64,000 nt of DNA from contig JABWDB010000037.1 of assembly GCA_019614645.1 (NCBI GenBank), positions 2,820,001-2,884,000 of the forward strand, in the 5' to 3' direction. A program made the position numbers and the translations under genes. Source of the DNA: Stratiolaelaps scimitus (taxonomy: Eukaryota; Arthropoda; Arachnida; Mesostigmata; Laelapidae). Position 1 is the first letter of the stretch, and every line of letters begins with the position of its first letter. The notes below the pieces were generated by a model. That model did not search any database. It had not been told where the DNA came from and saw only the letters and a list, made by a program, of their open reading frames with translations. Shown one piece after another: positions 13,496 to 25,017 of the stretch.

Positions 13496-16400
13496 CAGTA
13501 TTGAAAAGGCACTCCCGTCTCTTGAAAGGTATATATGTCCTTCGTAAATGACAACATCAACTAACCTGAGCCATGCATCACGCGATGCTTAAGCACACAT
13601 AGCAAATTGGCCAGGTCAGCTACATGTTTGACAACACGTAATGGGAGTGCGGAAGAGCTGCGTCCTTCTGTGTTGCTCATATCATCTTCATCGTTTTTGT
13701 CTGTGGGAGCATCATTGGAGACCAGCACCAGCCAGTCGAGGAAGAGCTTTGCCGCGGGCAATAATTCTTCAGAAGCAACCTGTAAAAGAAAAAAAGCATA
13801 CGCGAAATTCAACTATCAGTTATGAATTTCCACTAAGCAGCATTAGCGATGTACGGAACGCATCGCTACAAGGGCGGGGGCGAGGGGGGTGGGTGCTAGT
13901 TAAACGTCAGCGTGTTGGAAATTTCGTTTTCGGTACGTATCGTCAACAAACTCACTCGGTTATCCCCGGTTCAATGCCTCGCTCCGTACATGCTATACAA
14001 TGCTATACAACCTCTCTCTACAATGTACAACACAACCCTACCTGTTTTACGAGCTGTCTATAGCTGAGCGCTTTGTCTAGCGTGTACAGCAGACACAGAC
14101 GTGGCGTCGGTGGCGCCTTCCCTCCGCCTGCTTTGTCCCGACATCCCGAATCAGACCTTTGCGACGCTCTCTTATTGTCCGACTCGATGTCGGCCTCAGA
14201 ATCGAACGCGTCATCGCTAGCTTCGTCCTCAGACTCGTCACCATCATCTGAGCTGCTTGACCAACCAGTTGACATCGAATCATCAGCGCTTTCACCTACG
14301 GACCACAATCAAAGCAAATCAGGGAAGTTTCATTAGTGTTTAATGTAGGTCCATTGTAGGTCGTATATACATTTGTACAATACACATCGTCGAGCATTCA
14401 TATATCATCCCCTACCAAGTAACTTGTTCACTTGCCTGAAGAATCGTCATCGTGTCCGCCCTCTCGTTCCTTGCCCTTTATATCACCGTTCATATTTTTC
14501 ATTATGCAACCGTTGAGATTTGGAAGTCCCGTAGTCTCTTGCGCTGCATTGCGTAGCTCGTCTTCCGGAGAGTCCGATTTACCAACCCGATTCGCATATT
14601 GACCACCGTCACCGGCACCGTGACCGCCATTGTCGTCTTCCTCCTCCGAGTCGCAGTCGCCGAATACTCTTCTCCGGCGGACGATTTTTGGTTTCGACGA
14701 AGGACGCTTGACGCTTCCAGAACCCGAATCACCAGACTGTGGGCCACAGGGTGGAAAGCAATGAGCGAGCAACAAATAAAATCGACGCAACTTGAGTGTG
14801 TTACGTAGATTCTACTCAACTGCTCACGCTTTGTGGAATACGATCGCAAAACGGACGATCGAAGACCATATTGATCTGATAAGGGAAATTCTAGAACTCC
14901 TGTATGTGATGCTAGAAGCAGGATGTGTGTGTGTGTGTGTGTGAAACGCGGTAGAGGAACTGGGAGATCACCCAAAACAGCGAATTTCTAGAATCGAATG
15001 AGCTCGGATGACTGACGACGATGATGGCTCAAAAGACACTTACCGATGCGTTGGTCTGACCAGTTGGAATAATGCAATTATTGTTATTTTCCTGCGAGCC
15101 ATCCGGGATTTCCACGGGAGGATTAGTGTTATCGGTCGCTCTGTCGTTGAAGGGGTGCTTCGAGCAGGTACGCAAACAGAGGCGACGATGCAGTTCCCGA
15201 ATAAGTCGGTCACCCACCGCGAACAGCAAATCACGCACCACAACCCATGGGGCCGACTAGAAGGACAGCGTTTACGTGCGAATTGTCAACATGTCAACAA
15301 GAATAAATCATGATGGAACGACTAATTATAGCACAATCTATCCGTTGACTCTGCTTGAATCCACGGAGTCGTACGGAATGTAAAAGAAAATTCTTATAGA
15401 AACTTCTAATAAAACCTCTCTAATAAGAGCAAGAAGACTCGTATATATAATAAAAATATAATTAAAAAAACAACTTTGAAAGGAAGAAGACTTATAAGCA
15501 CAACTATAATAAAGAAAAAACATTATACGGAAGAAGGAAAGAGCTCATGAAAACCTTATAAGAAAAATAAAACTACTTAAAAATGATATAATCGCAAAGC
15601 TGAGGAACAACAAGCCGAGAACAACAAAATGAACGGTGCAATAAGCGAGACTTGCCTGCACATTTTCACCCCTAGTCCTGCTATTGCCAGCGAGCTTCCG
15701 GTCGAGCGCTAACAGCAACAGAAGCGAGTAAAATTGAACGTCGCGCCGAAGTGGCTGGTCATGCTGTAGCGACCTCGAGACAAACGCAGTCACGTTGGCC
15801 TTCGGCACGTCCCCTTGCCAGAGAAGCTCAGCAACGGAGAGCAATGCTCGGATACTGTTCTCGCATCCAGCGGTAGACGAGCCGGCCTGCAACGGGGTAC
15901 GCACACGAGAACGTCGTTAACCTGAGAATCAGCTTGCTTCCCATAAGCTGGACCCTTCTTGCCATAAGCTGTCCTGTGTAGTGTGTGTGTGATATAACGA
16001 GCTGACGCGTACGCACTCGGGCACAATGAATAGCAGTGTGAATTAGATGCTCACCGTTGTAGCTAGTGCGGCCCGATTTTTGTCGAAGAACATGCTCAAG
16101 TTGTTTTTTGCACCTGGAAACGGTTCCGAGGACAACAAACAGCGAAAATAGAAGTACGTCTCCTTTAAGCCCGTAAGCTCGCCTTTGGTCAGCGTTCCTA
16201 GCTGATTGTAGGGTTGACCCTGAAAACGGACGTCAGCAAAGGACTCGGGGATTATGCTGGGGCAAGAGAATCTTTCTATCTTTCTTTGGCATTTATTTGA
16301 TGACAGATTTGATCTTTGGTATACAGAGATACGTCTATGTAGGTACAGTACGCTAGGTACAGTGAACCCCCCACCGGCACACCACAATGACGTCGGTCTT

Positions 16401-18394
16401 AGTATATACCGTAGTATTATTGAGACTTCTTTTGGACATGTCACTTTCTTGGGGCTGAATCTGACGATTCATACATAACCTGCGGACATAACCTGAGGAC
16501 ATAACCTGCGTGCGAGCTAGGATACAACAGAATAGATACTGCAGTCGATTCTAGCTTTGCGCATACAGTGATAAGGTGTTCGAAGCAACAGACCTATCTC
16601 GCTAGGCTGCGACAACGTTGTGTGCTGTGTGGAGTGCCTCACCTGAGATGACCGCACCAGAACGGCCTGATGATAAAAGCGGAACGCGGCAGACCGATGA
16701 GCCGAGACGCCATTCGTTCGTTGTCCGCCGCCCAGATCGTGAAGGTAGCGCGCTGCAGAGAGAGAAATTTTGATTAATACCAGAAAACTTATTATGGTAT
16801 TATTTATATTAATTTACACACATTAGACATCCTTGTAATGTTTGTGCATCATACATACGGGCAAGTGTTTGTGCCTTAGGTAAATGCATTGGAGTTGTGT
16901 ATCTGGGTGGATGATCGCAAAATTGTACTGAGATTTTTTTTTGTTTCGCTAAACAAGACCGTACTCTGCTAAGGCTCAAAAATAAAAAACTGTAAAAAGT
17001 ACAGTGACAATCCCGTACGTAAAATAATACCTGTGAAAACCGCTGACAATAGTGTTTGAATCGATCTAATTTTTCCCTCCAAATAAATATATCCTAATAG
17101 ACCTCGATCGAAATTATCTCAATAAGTAGGATGTGTCCTGTTATGCCATAATGGTATATTTCGTATTGGTAGGACAGTGGCTGTGAATACAATTATTTAG
17201 TACTTACAGAGGTCGCCAAGCGCAAGAAGGCACCGGTAGGCGGATTGGAGAGCCCACTCCCGGAGTTCATCACGGCGCTCCGGAGGAAACTCCTCGATTC
17301 TGCGTCCGATTGTAACATCCCAGCCGGATCGACTGCACAATTGCAAAATCGCAAAAACAAGCCACAAGCGAACAGCGAAAGTCAGTCACCTCGGTCGCTC
17401 GTTTTGTCGTTCTTGTAAAAGCGGGACCGCATGTTAAGAACGAATCAATAGATACATAGATAGATAGATGTTCGAATAGAATTCCCAACCGAATGCATAC
17501 AGTTTCGTAAGGCCCAAGGTACCTGAGAGCGGCGTCAACAATTCCAATGAGCGGGGTACCGAAGTCGAGCTCCAACCTGGACAGCACCTGTTGATACGTC
17601 CCGAGGCCGGACAGGAGCAGTTGCTCAATTGACCGCTGTTGCAGCAAACTCGCCTGATCTCGCTGCAATAACAGGCGTCAAATCATGGAGAATATAGTAT
17701 CTGTATCGTGTGTGTGTGGTTTCATATAAGAAATAGTGAAATTATTCGACGGCGAATGACCGGCCACAGCCAGATGTACACCGACCAGAAGACGGTAGCT
17801 TCAAGACTGGCTAGCTAAGGATTTTACAAAAAAAAGCATTATATCATTTCGAATATCGTACATTTTAAGTAGTGTTTTTATTATGAATGTGAACTGAGGT
17901 GCAAAAAAACCCGTTTTTTTATATTTTATCGAGAACTAAAGCATATTATATATGCAGTTCCGAAAATGAACTTGATTTTGAAGCGGAAAAATACATATAT
18001 ATATATAATATTGGAATTATTCTTAGTGATTAGTGGTGGCTGATCTTATATGATATCCGAGTTTAGCAACATTTACGTAACTGGCATCCGTTATCGATAC
18101 ATTTGAATCACAGAGAGCCAATTCTAACGTCGGCAAATCATTTCACGAATGAAATACTAACAAATGTAGGATTCAACATGTACGCCAGGTATTATTTAGA
18201 AAAAAAAGTATACCTTTGCCTTGAAACGAGCAACAGGCTCATAAAAAACTTTTTTCCAAAGAATATCCTCGGCCTGGCGGCCGAACTCTAGCGGCGAAGA
18301 GAACATGAGTTTTTCAGCGTATTCCTTGACGCGCTGCCGTAAGAGAATGTCATCCTGGGAGGCCTCCGCGTGGCGAACAGCGTCGCATAACGCT
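5635..18394 (-). CDS. SMG5: SMG5, nonsense-mediated mRNA decay factor (first coding exon not found)
   Basis: SMG5 binds phosphorylated UPF1 and recruits decay and phosphatase factors in the cytoplasm. Seventeen exons are placed (5' to 3'): 18394-18214, 17662-17523, 17332-17208, 16752-16643, 16219-16055, 15886-15656, 15256-15044, 14736-14436, 14295-14042, 13779-13566, 13418-13082, 12707-12584, 8135-7831, 7371-7190, 6786-6668, 6416-6134, 5843-5635. All junction phases agree, giving about 1163 residues (family about 1000). The 14-3-3-like region shows KLMFSSPLEFGRQAEDILWK, GDLSRYLHDL and YNQLGTL. The middle is acidic and serine-rich. LLPAAKLFLDWL and LPEDVHFP are SMG5 signatures. The C-terminal PIN domain shows SPFVVVDSSALS, EMRKGSRYVRV and DREAWHLFQLLECC. 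Two introns use GC donors (after 14436 and after 15656). The last exon (69 codons, low complexity) and the GTTTGC donor at 13082 are the least certain parts. The exon at 18394 needs an upstream phase-2 exon, perhaps near 18.4-19.9 kb. Confidence 0.93.
8504..8543. repeat. Perfect 17-bp hairpin inside SMG5 intron
   Basis: The arms at 8504-8520 and 8527-8543 are exact reverse complements (TAAAAAGCTGCTTCTAT) around a six-base loop. It is too short for a typical animal pre-miRNA. It lies in the 4.4 kb SMG5 intron, upstream of CCDC115. Confidence 0.85.
8672..8716 (+). mobile_element. SINE family A tail fragment
   Basis: Only the tail is left (GAGAACTTAAGCGTTGTA, then CAGTTCCG). It lies in the SMG5 intron on the strand opposite to SMG5. 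Confidence 0.5.
9882..11788 (+). CDS. CCDC115: CCDC115 / VMA22-like V-ATPase assembly factor, nested in an SMG5 intron
   Basis: CCDC115 is the metazoan relative of yeast Vma22, which helps assemble the V-ATPase Vo sector at the ER. Exons are 9882-10075, 10553-10853, 11231-11488 and 11612-11788, joined in consistent phases to 309 residues ending at TGA 11786-11788. Diagnostic blocks are LARARYATGGPR near residue 55, then HMEATKRVCLE, and DPLRWFGVLVPSSLR split across the last intron, followed by a C-terminal helix (EILAEVATQQNELARLLDTF). The human protein is about 180 residues; the extra length is a polar, serine-rich linker in exons 2-3. The start is the first ATG of the open frame (CAAGATGAC). 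Intron 2 contains a SINE B copy. The whole gene lies antisense inside the SMG5 intron 8136-12583. Confidence 0.92.
10352..10379. repeat. Perfect 11-bp hairpin in CCDC115 intron 1
   Basis: The arms TGATCGCCCGT (10352-10362) and ACGGGCGATCA (10369-10379) are exact reverse complements around CATGAA. Confidence 0.8.
10888..11103 (+). mobile_element. SINE family B copy (tRNA-derived) in CCDC115 intron 2
   Basis: It carries a tRNA-like head with the B box GGGTTCGATCC. The family body follows (CATTTGCATTTAAACGGG, TCCGTCTTACGAAGCAATGC, GTGGACGTTAAATGTTGG, GTCAGCCC). Other copies lie near 18.8, 22.5, 49.4, 52.7 and 56.2 kb. It occupies an intron, so it should not alter the protein. Confidence 0.85.
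12029..12062. repeat. (AT)n microsatellite
   Basis: An uninterrupted AT dinucleotide run downstream of CCDC115, in the same SMG5 intron. Confidence 0.9.
13447..13494. repeat. (TA)n microsatellite in SMG5 intron
   Basis: A TA run of about 48 bases lies between the SMG5 exons ending at 13418 and starting at 13566. Confidence 0.9.
14922..14943. repeat. (GT)n microsatellite in SMG5 intron
   Basis: A short GT run between SMG5 exons at 14736 and 15044. Confidence 0.85.
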
Positions 18395-18792
18395 CTGCAA
18401 ATTGTCAATATACAACAAAACAGAAAGAATCTGTTACAGACGTCATTCAGCATTAATTCCGAGTACATTAAACCAGGTAGTTTAAACGTCTGTTTCAATG
18501 GGGGGGTTCCAGCTAGAGCCTTGGGTGATCGCGTACCGTGATGCGTTCGTCTTGAGAGCTCGGGATGAGTGGAATACAAGAGAAGAATCGGGTACAATTG
18601 TGTTACCTACTTGTATGATTAAATACTACATAGGCATTTAGGTTACCACAATAAGAAAATGCGTGGTATATTCATTTTGGTATTTGCTGCTGTCCAACCA
18701 GAAACAGTGCCATATAGGAAAACACGCTGAAACGGGGAGACACAGAACGTGAGTCGGGCAACTTCTAGCCAGCCAGGGATCGGCACTATTTA

Positions 18793-18962
18793 TCGAGCCT
18801 GTGGTGCGTTCGTATGCGCCTTGCAATCGGGAGGACGCGGACGTAGGTGCGCGGGTTCAATCCCCACCGTTGCACAATTGCACCTCAGGGTCACAGTCTT
18901 ACGAAACAATGCACAGAGCAATTTCGTGGACGTTAAATCTAAGCCGGAAGTCAGCCTGAAAA
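18793..18962 (+). mobile_element. SINE family B copy
   Basis: A nearly complete copy: head with CTTGCAATCGGGAGGACG, B box GCGGGTTCAATCC, TTGCACCTCAGG body, TCTTACGAAACAATGC, GTGGACGTTAAAT and GTCAGCCTG, followed by an A-run. It lies just 5' of the SMG5 exon ending at 18394. Confidence 0.85.
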
Positions 18963-20288
18963 AAAAAAACATTTATGGACTGGCACTTTGACTAAGATAT
19001 CGGGCAGGGACTCAGAACCTCGCAGAATTGTTTTGTAATCCTCTAGGATTACCATAGATTTGGCTAGTTGCTAGAGAGAGAGGCTGGCAACTATCAGCTA
19101 CCAAAGAAAGTTACACAATTAATTGAATTAACAAATCCGCAGGTTCGACTTCACACGAACTCCGTACGAGTCCAGTGAACGACTATCAAACTTCAACACG
19201 TTCACTCAGTCGCCCGAGGGGGCGCATATTGCGCAAAAGCATGTTCGTATATGTGAAAGATGACCGCGGGTAGAGTTGATTCGAAAAGGCGCGCGCTGCA
19301 AATGAGAAAAAGGGGAGGAGGCGGACGATGATGAATCGTCCCTTGACAGTAACACACGTAGCCAGTTGACGACGACGACGTGTGTGTGTTGCTATCGGTG
19401 ACATAATACGCATACGTCTGGTTGAAACACGGCCCAAGTTTCCGAAGTGTCCCCTACTATTTCATGAAACACTACGATATCGCCCCTGTCTCCTATCCGG
19501 CACGGCGGTAGCAATTTTGAGGGTAGTCGAAGGACTCGGACGAGCACCGTTACCGAAGGACCATTCATGATACCACCATCACTAGCGTCGTCGTCGATGC
19601 TGCCCATGACAGCATCTGTTGCATTAGTTCTGATTGGGGTTCCCTTCGAAAAGCGGCGGGTGGAAATCAAATGGGAAGTGGTAGCCGAGGCTGCGCAGGT
19701 CGCGTTGTCGTCTACTTGTTGTAATCCTGCTTTACGTATCCCGTTTTCCCACTGCGATATCACGGTAAACACTCGGCTATTCGGCGTAACCAGAAGAAAC
19801 AAAGGGTGTATGCGCTCATTGGGGAGTGGGGGTATGGGATAAAGGAACATCAGCTAATTGAAATAGAGATATATATATGAGCAATAGTAGGAGATTCGAT
19901 AAAAGGCACACTTCCAAATGAAACAATCAGGCTACACAGATCAGATCGGCTAATGCGCCCTACATATAGATGTAGGGGCGTAACAGAAATCCGAGTTCTA
20001 CCAATATACTTCTATTAATAAATAGAATGTAATATCAATTTTACAGATCAGATGCATGGCATAGTAGACTCGGATCGATACATCGTAGAATTTTGCCCAT
20101 ACAACACCCACTCTCTGTATTGCGTTCATTTTCAGCTGAGTCGACGAAGAAATTATTAATAATGACAGCAGATAGTTGTTTTTCAAGCAAAAATTGCAAA
20201 GCGAATATTCATACGTAATGTCAATGTCAACCTGACTAAAGACATAGCGCAAATATCATACGTTATTCATATAAGGAAACTTCCGGGC
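18963..20288. other. Probable SMG5 5' region, first exon unresolved
   Basis: The missing SMG5 start exon should lie upstream of 18394 on the minus strand, perhaps here. A GC-richer open stretch on the minus strand at about 19392-19850 begins a frame with MGSIDDDASDGGIMNG. None of its splice donors has the phase 2 needed to join the exon at 18394, so I do not call it coding. A short inverted repeat (CCCTACAT / ATGTAGGG) sits at about 19960-19979. Confidence 0.35.
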
Positions 20289-21270
20289 TCAGCGCGCCAG
20301 GTAGATTTCCTGTGTTCGAAGAAAATTCACATCCCTGTATGGCACGACAATACCGTCACTATTTATGGTGAGAGATTCATAGCAGTGAAAGTGTCTCATG
20401 GTAGCGGCTGAGTAAATGACAATTTCGATTGTTGCGTTTGCCACCACCACCTGTGAGCCCCAGGCCGCAAGATAGCTCGCAGCTCCACGACACGCCATGT
20501 GTGTTCCGAGTTTGTTTTCTGCAGGTGACCGCGACCGGGATACAGCAGTTTTGATAATGTAACGATACTCCAAATCAGAAAGAGAATGTGGAATCCTCCG
20601 TTTTTCGTCAAAAATAACCTCAGCCTTATAATATTAAAATAATCTCTTTCGTGATTAATAAATTATATAATTTACCTATTTACGTTTGCAGTACCAATTA
20701 GCATTTGCAACGCAACGAACAGCTACGAACAGTTATTGTTAGGGTTTACAGGTCGAAATCCTAATGATGACGCAAAACTCACAACATATTTACCCTTTGG
20801 TCGTTGCAAATTACCAAAACAAAGTGACGATTGTGAAAAACGACCTAAAACCTTCCTAATGGACAGCCCACCATAAAGAAGCGCAAAGGAAGGCTGTACA
20901 CATTGGTGGGAAGTGTGAAGATTCGCGGTGAGCAAGCAACTCGGGATCTTCTAGTTCTGGCGTGAAGAAGGTTTGAAGGTTTCTTGGTTTATTTAAGGAA
21001 CTGCAATTTTTACAATGCTTAAGTTCTCTTATGTATGTCACTTCGCGGGACTCGAACCCATGGTCTCTGGCTGTTTACAGCCAAAGCCACTTAGGCACCA
21101 CGCTGAAGAATCGATTTCATGTTGACTTCACGATACGAAGTACCTGCACTCCATCGCTCTTCAGCGTGATCAGGTACAACCGAACGTAAAAAGCGTACGG
21201 ACTCGTCGGCGACGTTCGAGAGCAGTTCACACGATTTCGTTGCCTCCTCCTTGTGACTGCCGGCCACCGT
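20289..21270 (-). CDS. Partial gene, possible OTU-like protease relic
   Basis: Two exon-like segments join in phase on the minus strand. The first is open from 21270 and ends at a GTACTT donor at 21144; it includes ESVRFLRSVVPDHAEERW. The second runs 20518-20289 after a CTGCAG acceptor and ends at a stop; it includes LGTHMACRGAASYLAAWGSQ, TIEIVIYS and TQEIYLAR. The order of a W-containing loop, a small-residue helix, a beta strand and an IYLA-like strand faintly recalls the C-terminal half of OTU deubiquitinases. I cannot find the N-terminal catalytic Cys or a start codon. A SINE A copy fills the intron. It may be a gene fragment or a coincidence. Confidence 0.25.
20982..21107 (-). mobile_element. 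SINE family A copy
   Basis: Read on the minus strand it has a tRNA-like anticodon arm (TGGCTGTAAACAGCCA), a GGTTCGAGTCCCGC B box, and the AACTTAAGCATTGTAAAAA tail with CAGTTCCTTAAATAAACC. Confidence 0.8.
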
Positions 21271-21999
21271 TCATGAATCATACGAGACTAAATAGGTAAG
21301 TGTTTCCGGGCAGATTCTCGCTCATAGCGTTTAAACATTGAACTCAGTCCACGGGACGACAACTACTTTCGGCATCGCTCCATTCATAAGGCGGAGTTCC
21401 CCATATTAAACACAACAATATACAACGGGTTTTGGGCTGATCAAACCCGTGCGTGTACGCGAGCTAAAATCTAAAACCACCGTAGGAAAAAAAAATGTCA
21501 AAATGTAATTCCTCCTCTCGAAATCGTCACATTACATTATCATTGCTAGTTTGTGGACATCTCGTTCCTGTCAAGCTCAGCCACGATTTCACCAGTGTCA
21601 AGTCGTCGAACACTCGCTATCATAGGACCTGTACAATTTCCGACCGGCACATCACCAACCATGAAACACGCGTCTACATTTTGCCTACCTCAAATGCTTT
21701 TTCGATACATCGCCGACCTCCATCGCTGGAGACCACCACTTTCAGGAGATGGTATAGCAGAGAGAGAGTGTACACGTATCCTCGAATTCGATCCTGTGAC
21801 GTCCTTTTTCTCTCTCTCTTCTTCACGTTGACGAATCAATCTTTCCCCGATCACCACACCACGATATCGTCCTACACACGCAATTCACCTTATAATTGAT
21901 TCACGCAAGCAAGCACGGACCCACAGCAAGGACACAGCCCTGTTGAACGCCACCTGCTCGGGCGAAGAAGGCGGGGGGGGGCTATGAGATTCCGAGTTT

Positions 22000-22375
22000 G
22001 GCTACATAATCTCTCGTCCGCGTACGATTCCCGTTGTGATCGTCTTGAAATCTGCTCAGGGGATGGTGTCACGGCACATTGCTTGTCGTCTATTCACAGT
22101 TACCGCTGCTGGACGCGGGGACACTCCCTACTCTGCTCGATCTTGCCGAACGACCCCCTTTGTCGCGAGGTACACGAAATCACACTATCAGACCATTGGC
22201 ACTGGCACACCGGACCAGCAGCACCGCCGAACGCAGAGCGAATTTGTTGTTTTTCTACAATCAGCTGAGCGCCGAATGATAGCGAGCTGAGCGCTCGCGA
22301 TCATGGCGCCCCCTCGTAGTCGAGCGAGAGCTGTTATGCGCGGCAATTTTGAATTTTTGGCGCGGGAAAAAGCGG
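22000..22375. promoter_or_regulatory. GC-rich stretch with E2F-like site
   Basis: The sequence becomes CpG-rich compared with its neighbours. It contains TTTTTGGCGCGGGAAAA at 22354-22370, which matches the E2F/DP consensus TTTSSCGC and its GGGAAA half on the other strand. It could be a promoter for a minus-strand transcript to its left. No start site is proven. Confidence 0.3.
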
Positions 22376-22482
22376 GTCAATATGTATGGCATATGCATGT
22401 AGCTCGAACGGCGAGCTCGTCGTTCAGCTAAATACACAGGTCGTGTGATCTCAGGGCGGTGGATGGATTCTCCTCCTCAGGG

Positions 22483-22675
22483 TTTTCGGGCTGGGTCTCA
22501 GCTAACATTTAACGTCCACGGTGGAACTGCTTTCTGGCATTGCTTCGTAAGACGGACAACCCCGTTTAAATGTAAATGTGCAACGGTGGGGATCGAACCC
22601 GTGCACCTACGTGTCTCCTCCGATTGCATGGTGCACACGAATGCATCGCCAGGCCACCAGAGGGCTCGACGGATG
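22483..22675 (-). mobile_element. SINE family B copy
   Basis: A minus-strand copy containing CAACATTTAACGTCCACGG-like sequence, GCATTGCTTCGTAAGACGG, AATGTAAATGTGCAACGG, and the B box GGGATCGAACCC in reverse. Confidence 0.85.
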
Positions 22676-23691
22676 GCTGCTACTCGCCAAACCTATTCTT
22701 AATGCTGCCATATATACATATATATGAGAGAATAAGCGCCAGTGATGGACCAGACAAAGCTATGGGGGTCACATGGTTAGCCAACTGGAGGTGAAAATTT
22801 TACCAAATAATGGGCAAGCAAAATTTGCTAAATTAGTAAAAAAAAATGCAAATCTCCAAGAATGGGCCAACGACATTTGGTCAAAGACACTAGAATTAAG
22901 CAAGAAAATCGTCAATATTTGTATCCTCCCAAGAACGAATTAGTACCTTCAATGTTCTTGAGTCCTTTTCAGGCTTTCAAGGCATTTCTTTGGACATTAA
23001 TTCAACCTGTACAAGATATAACGAGACCTAAAATGGCCTTTACGATTTTGTTGGCAGTACCACTTTTCAGTACACATTTCATTCAAATCAAATAAGAACA
23101 AAGTCCAATGATCCAAGTTAGCTAACATGATACTTGTAATTAGCATTAACTATTAATTGCTGAGATTTTTTCGGTTTCAGTTAACACAACTCCCAAAGAG
23201 ACTACCAAAGGGCTCGTTCGACTGTAGAGGAAACAGTGCCTTTAACGTAACGGAACCTGAATTAACCTTTTATTTACCGTATACCTAATTCATAGCTTTG
23301 TTAGAAAACAGTCATCTTTCCAGCAAGGATATAGCAAAGAGCGTAACATATAAGAGAGGACTTAAGCATTGTGAGAAAAACCGCAGTTCGTTTAATAAAT
23401 CAATCCACGTTTACCTTAATAAGCCTCCTCGAAAATACAAATACACTAAAATGAACATTATCTGATAGCTCATACCAAATATATATGATAATAATAATAA
23501 TAACACATTATTTTTAATCATTTGATGATATTGCCAACCCCTGCACATCGAGCTAATAAGCGAGAAAAAAAAGTAAAAAAATAATAAAAATAATAATTAT
23601 TATTATTATTATTGTTTGCAAAATGCAAAAATTCTTTTACCTGTAGATCCTTGTATGTTGCTCACAGTCTACACTACATCGATGGTAGCTC
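22676..23691. other. Intergenic, AT-rich
   Basis: No gene is recognised. A partial SINE A tail (GACTTAAGCATTGTGAG, CAGTTCGTTTAATAAATC) is at 23352-23405. An (ATT)n/(AAT)n tract is at about 23570-23612. Confidence 0.5.
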
Positions 23692-23922
23692 TTAGGCTCT
23701 TCCGGCTTGGGTCGTTCTGGACGTAAAGGGGTAAGTCTCAGTGAGATATGGGGCGTCTCGAGCAACGGTTTTTTCCTGTTTCGGGACATAGCTAGCACAC
23801 TGAAGAACACACATTACATTGGTAGATGCTGTGAGCGTGTAGTAAATTGACTTGTCTGCCTTCACACAGAATGGTCTAGGATTAGAGATTGATGAATAAT
23901 GATCTGCAGATAAGCGTGTCTG

Positions 23923-24052
23923 GAGGTAAAAAAAAAGCTGGAGGGCACGGGTTCGAGTCCCACGCGACGTGGTGGTATTTAAAAGGCTAGAACTTGAGCA
24001 TTGTAGAAACTTCAGTTCCTTTAATAATAAACCCATATAACGTTCACATTCA
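23923..24052 (+). mobile_element. SINE family A copy
   Basis: A GGGTTCGAGTCCCACG B box, a degraded linker, then GAACTTGAGCATTGTAG and CAGTTCCTTTAATAATAAACCC. It lies in the putative intron upstream of the last segment of the 23.7-26.8 kb gene. Confidence 0.8.
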
Positions 24053-24223
24053 CCTTTGTTCTGCGTGTACAAAGACATTAGTGTTCAGCCAAGCGAAGGG
24101 GTACAGTATTTGAATGATTTTCTTCTATAAATTGAGATCCATATGCGGAAGATGGAGGATTTCACCGAGACTCGCAATTTAGTCTGGATAGAATATCCAA
24201 TCAGTCAATAGAATATCCAATCA

Positions 24224-24262
24224 TGGCAGCGACTTGATCGACGGTCGATCAAGTCGCTGCCA
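24224..24262. repeat. Perfect 19-bp palindrome, one-base spacer
   Basis: The arm TGGCAGCGACTTGATCGAC (24224-24242) is repeated exactly in reverse complement at 24244-24262. Just upstream, ATAGAATATCCAATCA occurs twice in tandem. Confidence 0.9.
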
Positions 24263-24960
24263 AGTAGCACTGTATGTAATACAATTCGCTAATAAAAGCA
24301 ACATGTGTATTCGTATCCTCGGCGAATTCGAACAAGAGTTCTGCCAAAATGTCTGCCCAGTTTGTGATTTGTTTACATTTCCCATTGTGTAGATGTTAAA
24401 AGGCTGACCACGTTAGAATTACTTGAGGAAAGCTACACACGATACCACAGCCAAAGTGACACAGTTCACAGGCCGACAAGCAACGATCCAAACACTTAAT
24501 CTAAAGTGCCGAAACCCCATCAACATACAAACCTATGTAAGTGTAAACGATACCTCAGCATTCGCTCATCATTCGATGACGGCTTCGCCAGAGAACCAGC
24601 GCGGTCACACGATGCAAGCAATCGAGAATGATGTCAAATCAACAACATATGATACGCTCCCTATATCGACTACAATGGCGGTACAGATCATATTGGCTTA
24701 CGTCAATGGCTAACAATTGGTCGGAAACGTGCCACCCAAAAAAGCAAATCAGCTGCTTCGACGATGTGATAGGTACGCGTTACATTTACCCTATGGCGAT
24801 TTGTGTATACACTACAGATATGTCAACATCGATGCCTGTGAAAGCAGCTGTTTAGGTATCATAATTTCGAGCTAGGCGCAGCGATGGTCTTGTGTGGTTT
24901 TCAATGCATTTTTAATGTAATTAGTGAACGAAGTATCAACATAGATATATATCGATTTTC

Positions 24961-25017
24961 CAGGCTGACTCACAGCCAGAATTTAACGTCCATGGTACAA
25001 CTGGTTTCGGCATGACC
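24961..25017 (-). mobile_element. SINE family B 3' fragment
   Basis: Only the 3' end is present in reverse (GGCTGACTCACAGCCAGAAT, TTAACGTCCATGG). Confidence 0.6.
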
